Shown in pieces: positions 58,904 to 64,000 of a stretch of 64,000 nt of DNA. The position numbers and the translations under genes are program-made. The DNA lies in the NCBI RefSeq assembly GCF_042649825.1, contig NZ_JBHSAB010000002.1:62001-126000 (forward strand), written 5' to 3'. Origin of the DNA: Legionella_C dresdenensis (lineage in GTDB: Bacteria; Pseudomonadota; Gammaproteobacteria; Legionellales; Legionellaceae). How positions within the stretch are numbered: position 1 is the first letter of the stretch; the number at the start of each line of letters is the position of its first letter. Below the pieces are notes generated by a model. It had not been told where the DNA came from, made no database searches, and saw nothing but the letters and a program-made list of their open reading frames with translations.

Positions 58904-60430
58904 TTAAGGGGTGAAAGCCCGAACGCACCTTACTCGATAAAGGTCGACCCTGAAATAGGCGCCATAGGTACCATCGCCCATGTTCTGTTCATAGGCGCGA
59001 AGATCATTGCCATTGTAGCTAGAACACCAGTATCTGCTACCGCTAAAACCGCCTATTGCCACACGATTGGTATATAAACAGTAGGCTTGACTTGAAACGT
59101 TGCCTGCGGATGGCAGGAACCAATCGTTGTAGCATGTATTCCCTGCCTGACAAGGAGTATTGCCATGAGAATCCACTTCATAGTCACTGCAAATTCCCGC
59201 AGCATAAGTATTGATAGCAATATTCATTGGACAGCCTGCTCCTCCACCTGGCCCTGTAAAGCAGGCAACAATATATGCTGTATTAGTGGCCCCATCGGTG
59301 AGGCTATACGGTCCAGGATTATTAGTTACACCAGAGCCGCCCCATTCAATCCCCGCGCTGTTATCGGCAGTGGCTGCAATCAGATTATTTAAGCCGCCGT
59401 TCATGCAGGCGATTGTTCCACCAAAAGCCGGTTGTCCAATTGCGGTGGCCGCGTAAGTATAGCCATTAGTCAGTGTTGCACCGCCTGCTGGCGTGTTAAT
59501 CACGACGTCCACAGCTCCTGCCGCATGGGCAGGGGTGACGCCAGTCACTGTCGTCGAATTGACTACATTGATGCTGGTTGCCGCTACCCCGCCAAAGGTG
59601 ACGCTGGCAGCACCCGTTAACCCGGTTCCCGTTAAGGTAAAACCTGTTCCCCCTGATGCCGCTCCTGAAGTTGGATTGATGGCGGTTAGCGTGCTGCCTG
59701 ATTGAATGGCGATGGCTGCCGTCAACGCATTGGTATTGCTGCCCTGGATGGTGAAATCCGTTTGCGCCGCCATTGTATTGCCTGGCGTATAAGTCAGTGT
59801 GCAATTGCCTCCTGGCGGTACATTCGCGCAGGTGTTGCCTGTTTCTGTCACATAGCCATCCAACGCCGTTCCGGTGAAATCTGATACAATGTTGGTAGCT
59901 GCTACGTCAGTGGATGTGTTAGTTATCGTTAACTGCCCAGTTGAGCCATTGACCGTTAGCAATAAAGGAGACCCTGCAACCGTAATCTCCGCATCCAGTA
60001 TCGGTAACGCCTGGGTTATACGCAAAATATCAGGGCTACTGGGTCGATAACACTGACCAGGGTTTCCTTGATCACAAACTACAGGACCATCCATAATTGG
60101 GCTGTTTAACTGGCTGCCATTTATCTGCAAAGACAATACGCAGGAATTTTTGCCTCTGAGTACAAAAGGATTGCCGCACAAATTAAGCCCCGCGGTGATT
60201 TGGGTAATAGCCTGAATTGGCTCCATGGTTAAGCTGTGCGGCTTACTGGATTGATTAGTCACTCGATACTGTACCGTAGCTGTGCCATTGGCAGGTATTG
60301 AAACCGTGGTCGCTGTCAACGGCTCAAAGGTCCACACTGGCGATCCGGCATAAGCCGTTGTCATCATGAGCCCTAACCACAGGCAAGCCAGTAATTTTTT
60401 CCTGAAAAAATGTTTGTTGTTTCTCTGCAT
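58904..60430 (-). CDS. Exported IPT/TIG-domain protein with DUF1566 (Lcl) C-terminal domain
   Basis: A 508-residue exported protein. Residues 1-28 are a signal peptide (Arg/Lys then LLACLWLGLMMTTAYA). Residues 30-250 hold two beta-sandwich blocks with pairs of cysteines (NLCGNPFVLRGKNSCVLSL). Residues 250-335 are an IPT/TIG domain (LTAINPTSGAASGGTGFTLT, then VTFGG). Residues 340-508 are a DUF1566/Lcl domain of C-type-lectin fold (YNDWFLPSAG, SRYWCSSYNG, ending YRVRCVRAFTP). The architecture points to a surface or secreted adhesin/ligand-binding protein. The C-terminal end resembles targets of diversity-generating retroelements, but no reverse transcriptase is nearby. Function unproven. Confidence 0.75.
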   Translation of the reverse strand: MQRNNKHFFRKKLLACLWLGLMMTTAYAGSPVWTFEPLTATTVSIPANGTATVQYRVTNQSSKPHSLTMEPIQAITQITAGLNLCGNPFVLRGKNSCVLSLQINGSQLNSPIMDGPVVCDQGNPGQCYRPSSPDILRITQALPILDAEITVAGSPLLLTVNGSTGQLTITNTSTDVAATNIVSDFTGTALDGYVTETGNTCANVPPGGNCTLTYTPGNTMAAQTDFTIQGSNTNALTAAIAIQSGSTLTAINPTSGAASGGTGFTLTGTGLTGAASVTFGGVAATSINVVNSTTVTGVTPAHAAGAVDVVINTPAGGATLTNGYTYAATAIGQPAFGGTIACMNGGLNNLIAATADNSAGIEWGGSGVTNNPGPYSLTDGATNTAYIVACFTGPGGGAGCPMNIAINTYAAGICSDYEVDSHGNTPCQAGNTCYNDWFLPSAGNVSSQAYCLYTNRVAIGGFSGSRYWCSSYNGNDLRAYEQNMGDGTYGAYFRVDLYRVRCVRAFTP

Positions 60431-60547
60431 GTCGGTAGTCCTTTTAATATCAAACAGTTCATTCCCTGCGTCAGCATCGTATGTTATTTCATATAGGTAA
60501 ACTATTCAAATGCAGGATACGCGGGAATGACAAAATTAGAGAAACAT

Positions 60548-61600
60548 TTAATCCTGATTAATACTCGCAATATCAATAACAAAGCGATAACGGACATCGC
60601 TCTTCAATACGCGTTCATAAGCGTCATTAACTTGCTGTATTGGAATCAGTTCAATATCAGAAGTAATATTATGCTTGCCGCAGAAATCAAGCATTTCCTG
60701 CGTCTCTTTAATCCCTCCAATCAGAGAACCAGCGAGGCTGCGGCGTCCGCCTACCAGTGAGAATGCACCGATTGGGATTTGTTTCTCTGGAATCCCGAGG
60801 ATAACCATAGTACCGTCTCTTTTTAACAGGGTGAGATAGGCATTCCAGTCTAATTGCAATGAAACCGTATTGATAATCAAATCAAAATGACTGGCAAGTT
60901 TTTCAAAGGTAGCCGGATCAGACGTGGCATAGAAATGATCGGCTCCCAGACGCCTGGCATCCGCTTCTTTTTTCATTGAATGGCTTAGCACTGTCACATC
61001 AGCGCCCATGGCATGCGCAAGTTTAACCCCCATATGGCCCAAACCGCCTAAACCAATAATCGCAACTTTTTTGCCAGGTCCTGCGCCCCAGTGTCGAAGT
61101 GGGGAATAAAGGGTAATGCCTGCACATAATAAAGGGGCAGTTGCATCAAGGGGTAAATTATCAGGCAGATTTAAAACATAGTCCTGGTTCACTACAATAG
61201 CAGAAGAGTAACCGCCCTGACTGATCCGGCTACCGTCACGTTCCATGCTATTATAGGTTGCAGTCATTCCTTCTTCGCAATATTGCTCCAGATCTTCTTT
61301 ACAGCTGCTGCACCGACGGCACGAGTCGACAAAGCAACCAACACCAACGTTATCACCCGTTTTGAATTTGGTGACTTTACTGCCTGTTTTAGTCACAACC
61401 CCAACAATTTCATGGCCTGGTACCATAGGAAACAGTGAACCGCCCCACTCATCACGCGCCTGATGGATGTCAGAATGGCAAATCCCGCAATATTTAATTT
61501 CAACCAGTACATCATGCTCACCGACATCACGGCGTTCAAAATTATAAGGGGCAAGAGGCGTTGTAGCATTCCTGGCTGCATATCCTTTGACAGGGATCAT
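60548..61600 (-). CDS. Zinc-dependent NAD(P) alcohol dehydrogenase (CAD/YahK-like)
   Basis: A 350-residue MDR enzyme of the cinnamyl-alcohol-dehydrogenase class. Catalytic zinc: C38 and H60 in GICHSDIH and GHEIVGVV. Structural zinc: the cysteine cluster SCRRCSSCKEDLEQYC near 95-110. Rossmann loop: GLGGLGHMGVKLAHAMG around residue 180. These features match YahK/AdhC-type aldehyde reductases, which reduce many aldehydes with NADPH; the natural substrate is unknown. All zinc ligands are present. It runs convergently with nothing downstream but a repeat tail near 60510. The leader is short. Confidence 0.9.
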   Translation of the reverse strand: MIPVKGYAARNATTPLAPYNFERRDVGEHDVLVEIKYCGICHSDIHQARDEWGGSLFPMVPGHEIVGVVTKTGSKVTKFKTGDNVGVGCFVDSCRRCSSCKEDLEQYCEEGMTATYNSMERDGSRISQGGYSSAIVVNQDYVLNLPDNLPLDATAPLLCAGITLYSPLRHWGAGPGKKVAIIGLGGLGHMGVKLAHAMGADVTVLSHSMKKEADARRLGADHFYATSDPATFEKLASHFDLIINTVSLQLDWNAYLTLLKRDGTMVILGIPEKQIPIGAFSLVGGRRSLAGSLIGGIKETQEMLDFCGKHNITSDIELIPIQQVNDAYERVLKSDVRYRFVIDIASINQD

Positions 61601-61749
61601 AATAGCTCCATAATGTTAGTAGTAAGCATTAAGGTTAGAATGTCTATTCACTATTTGCAACTGTAGAAGCCTTGATGCGGTTCAACCTGCTACCCATTAC
61701 TGTAGGGTTAAAATAATCCGCGATAAAGATACCAATTTACTGGCCTTTT

Positions 61750-61758
61750 TGGTATAAT
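61750..61758 (+). promoter_or_regulatory. Extended -10 promoter of the MFS pair
   Basis: TGG-TATAAT (61750-61758) is an extended -10 with a perfect hexamer; no good -35 is seen. Predicted leader of about 30 bases contains AAGGAG ahead of the ATG at 61794. Confidence 0.5.
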
Positions 61759-61793
61759 CTGACGCAATTTTTGCAGCCCAAACCCAAGGAGAC

Positions 61794-63068
61794 ATGTTGT
61801 CTGACTCATTAACACTCGACTCGGAGGCGGTAGTTCCTCGTGGTGGTTTGAAAGCCTGGCTGGTGTGTTTATCAGCTGGTTTGTTTTTCTTTTATGAGTT
61901 TTTTCAGCTTAATATCTTTGATGTTATCAATCATCCCTTACGTAATGACTTTAATCTTGATGCAGCCCAGTTAAGCTGGATGTCCAGTACTTACCTGTGG
62001 GCTGATATCCTGTTTTTATTGCCTGCCGGGATTATTCTCGATCGATTTTCGCCGCGTAAAGTCATTATGACCGCCATGGCCATTTGTGTGTTTGGTACTA
62101 TAGGTTTTGCTCTGACCAACTCATTTGCTCTCGCCTGTTTTTTCCATTTTCTGTCAGGTATTGGCAACGCATTTTGCTTTTTATCCTGCGTTGTCCTGGT
62201 TTCGCACTGGTTTCCCCCGCGCCGTCAGGCTTTTGTTATCGGGCTGCTGGTTACCATGGCATTTATGGGTGGAATGATGGCGCATACTCCGTTTGCTTAT
62301 TTGAACGAGCACTACGGCTGGCGTAATTCACTCCTGATTGATGGTGCGGTTGGCGCTGGGCTTCTGATCTGGATAGCATGCGTTGTGCGTGATTATCCTG
62401 ATCCAGTGCGAACAACCAATCAGGGCGTACACGAAGCGGTTCTTCCTGGTTTTATCAAGGCGCTTAAAAACCGTCAGACCTGGCTGGCTGGACTTTATAC
62501 CTCCTTTTTGAATTTGCCCATCATGGTATTATGCGCCTTATGGGGAGCCAGTTATTTGCAGGTTGTGCACGGTTTGACGGAAATCTCATCGAGTAATGTT
62601 GTAAGTCTTATTTTTATTGGAAGCATTATTGGTTGCCCACTGGTCGGGTGGATATCTGATCATCAGGGCAAGCGCAAACCTCTGATGCTTATGGGGGCGA
62701 CCGCAACGTTGATTACCGTGATTCCCCTGTTTATGGATATTGCTCTAAACCAGTTCCAGCTTGGTTTGTTGTTCTTCGCCCTCGGGTTTTTTACCAGTAC
62801 TCAGGTAATCAGTTATCCACTAATTGCCGAAAGTAATACGGCTAAAAATACCGGTGCGGCTACTGGAATTGCTTCGGTGCTGATTATGGGCGGCGGCGGA
62901 GTAGGCCAGGTCTTGTTTGGCTGGATGATGCAGCAACATGCCGGTTTGGCCAACCAATATTCAATTGCTGATTTTCAATACGCAATGTGGATGTTCCCGG
63001 GGGCGGCAGTATTAGCTTTAGTTGCAGTGCTGTTAACTTATGAAACATACTGTAAACGATCAATGTAA
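61794..63068 (+). CDS. MFS transporter, first of a tandem pair
   Basis: A 424-residue major-facilitator protein with 12 predicted membrane helices. Motif A occurs as GIILDRFSPRKVIM (loop 2-3) and again in the second half as GWISDHQGKRKPLM, and 'GIGNAFCFLSCVVLVSHWFPPRRQAFVIG' is the helix 4-5 region typical of anion:cation and Legionella phagosomal-type transporters. The ATG at 61794 follows AAGGAG by three to four bases. Substrate unknown. Ten bases after its stop the next MFS gene begins, with much the same opening (WLVCxSAxLFFFYEF), so the pair arose by gene duplication and is cotranscribed. Confidence 0.87.
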   Translation: MLSDSLTLDSEAVVPRGGLKAWLVCLSAGLFFFYEFFQLNIFDVINHPLRNDFNLDAAQLSWMSSTYLWADILFLLPAGIILDRFSPRKVIMTAMAICVFGTIGFALTNSFALACFFHFLSGIGNAFCFLSCVVLVSHWFPPRRQAFVIGLLVTMAFMGGMMAHTPFAYLNEHYGWRNSLLIDGAVGAGLLIWIACVVRDYPDPVRTTNQGVHEAVLPGFIKALKNRQTWLAGLYTSFLNLPIMVLCALWGASYLQVVHGLTEISSSNVVSLIFIGSIIGCPLVGWISDHQGKRKPLMLMGATATLITVIPLFMDIALNQFQLGLLFFALGFFTSTQVISYPLIAESNTAKNTGAATGIASVLIMGGGGVGQVLFGWMMQQHAGLANQYSIADFQYAMWMFPGAAVLALVAVLLTYETYCKRSM

Positions 63069-63078
63069 GGAGTAATGA

Positions 63079-64000
63079 ATGCAAATGGCAGAAGATTACA
63101 AGGATACAAGCAGTTTTTCTGAAATCATGTTACCCTGGCTGGTATGTTTCAGTGCTTCTTTGTTTTTCTTTTATGAGTTCATTCAGGGCAATATGTTTGC
63201 CTCCATTGCTGACAGCATTATGCGCGATTTTAACGTGCAGGCTGATAAAATGGCTTATTTGTCAAGCATTTATTATCTTTCAAATGTAATCTTTCTGTTT
63301 GTTGCCGGGGGTGTACTGGATAAGGTTTCAGCCAAAAAAACCATTATGGTTGCCATGTCTCTGTGCGTAATCAGTACTTTCATTTTATCTCATGCCCATT
63401 CGTTCTATGTTGCGCTGATATGCCGCTTCATTACCGGTATTGGCAGCGCTTTCTGCTTTCTGGGGCCAATCCGAATTGCTTCCCGCTGGTTCCCGCCGCG
63501 CAAAATGGCATTAGTAACCGGCGTTATCGTGACGCTGGCCATGTCTGGCGGTTTCCTGGCTCAATACCCGCTTACCTGGCTGGTTAATCAGGTAGGCTGG
63601 CGCGATGCGCTGGTGTATGTTGGCTGGCTCGGTTTTATTATGTTGGTATTTATGCTTTTTGGTATTGTTGATAAAGCTGACAATGAACCGGCAAAAGCAG
63701 CGCGCTATAACAATGTATGGGCTAATGCCAAACAGGCTTATCTCAATCGTCAAAACCTGAAAGCAGCAGCTTATACCAGCCTGATGAATATGGCTATTGC
63801 TGTTTTTGGAGCAATGATGGGGTCGCTTTATCTTGTCCAGCGTATGGGGATATCAAAAGAGGACGCTTCGATAATAAACTCCATGCTGTTTTTGGGGGCG
63901 ATTGTGGGCGGACCGGTTATAGGCTGGATTTCCGACAAACTTGCTCTGCGGGTGTTGCCCATGAAAGTAGGAGTGATTGCTTCATTGCTGACGCTGTTAG
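63079..64000 (+). CDS. MFS transporter, second of the tandem pair (3' end outside window)
   Basis: The first 307 codons of an MFS protein; the frame is open at the window edge. The ATG at 63079 lies six bases after AAGGAG, and an ATG two codons later is an alternative. It resembles the preceding gene throughout: LPWLVCFSASLFFFYEFIQG, 'GVLDKVSAKKTIMVAM' (motif A), 'GIGSAFCFLGPIRIASRWFPPRKMALVTG', and 'GPVIGWISDKLALRVLPMK' in the second half. Eight or nine helices are visible in the window. Probably a related nutrient uptake system; substrate unknown. Confidence 0.87.
   Translation, partial: MQMAEDYKDTSSFSEIMLPWLVCFSASLFFFYEFIQGNMFASIADSIMRDFNVQADKMAYLSSIYYLSNVIFLFVAGGVLDKVSAKKTIMVAMSLCVISTFILSHAHSFYVALICRFITGIGSAFCFLGPIRIASRWFPPRKMALVTGVIVTLAMSGGFLAQYPLTWLVNQVGWRDALVYVGWLGFIMLVFMLFGIVDKADNEPAKAARYNNVWANAKQAYLNRQNLKAAAYTSLMNMAIAVFGAMMGSLYLVQRMGISKEDASIINSMLFLGAIVGGPVIGWISDKLALRVLPMKVGVIASLLTLL

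Noticed and set aside
58904..60430. Diversity-generating retroelement system
   Set aside because: Only the C-lectin-like target shape is seen; no reverse transcriptase, no template repeat and no accessory gene within the window. Kept as a low-interest lead.

Overview
The window looks like chromosomal DNA of a Legionella-like gammaproteobacterium (order Legionellales). This rests on several observations: large, AT-rich, family-poor open reading frames of the kind that encode secreted effectors; a PmrA-type tandem regulatory box in front of one of them; a fused two-domain branched-chain 2-oxoacid dehydrogenase E1; a cytosolic-looking SGNH hydrolase; and abundant short hairpin repeats. The genus is an inference; no marker gene in the window settles it.

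Layout. 1-4.7 kb: two small unknown proteins, an amidohydrolase/decarboxylase, a secreted DUF885 metallopeptidase and a MazG-like pyrophosphohydrolase. 4.8-8.7 kb: two candidate effectors of 914 and 339 residues. 8.7-12.6 kb: a scrap region with a 314-bp non-autonomous transposon bearing IS903-like ends, a GST, an internally deleted methyltransferase, a fragment of a TOTE-like helicase gene, an ankyrin-like effector candidate and an acetyltransferase remnant. 12.7-16.0 kb: a quinone oxidoreductase and small accessory genes.

14.7-26.5 kb: an AT-rich genomic island ending at an intact tRNA-Pro(GGG). Its far side is marked by a 30-bp near-identical copy of part of that tRNA. It carries a primase-helicase-nuclease protein of the TOTE type, an AbiEi/AbiEii toxin-antitoxin pair with a downstream HTH gene, a tyrosine recombinase, a HEPN-like protein and a DUF2075 helicase with an N-terminal nuclease-like domain. 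This cargo is a defence and genome-conflict set.

26.7-33.6 kb is housekeeping: glutaryl-CoA dehydrogenase and fused 2-oxoacid dehydrogenase E1 in one overlapping unit, a FliK-like plus FlhB-C-terminal pair, a small lipoprotein and MurA. 33.8-39.2 kb: two long AT-rich effector candidates in tandem behind a PmrA-like box; the second contains a duplicated domain of about 335 residues. 39.3-47.5 kb: DipZ-type thiol-disulfide protein, PhnA/YjdM, SGNH hydrolase, NAD-malic enzyme, YceI, a short-chain dehydrogenase and a hemerythrin-like protein. A 54-bp assembly gap lies inside a palindromic repeat at 45.1 kb.

47.6-55.1 kb: a membrane acyltransferase-like protein and a complete RND efflux operon (outer-membrane factor, adaptor, pump). 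55.2-57.2 kb: a PIN/HTH-ImmA pair next to a decayed serine recombinase. 57.3-64 kb: a dicarboxylate-type symporter, a secreted IPT/DUF1566 protein, a zinc alcohol dehydrogenase and two tandem MFS transporters, the last running off the window. Several repeat families punctuate the whole window; one hairpin family keeps a constant 52-bp core while its long paired arms are exchanged between copies.
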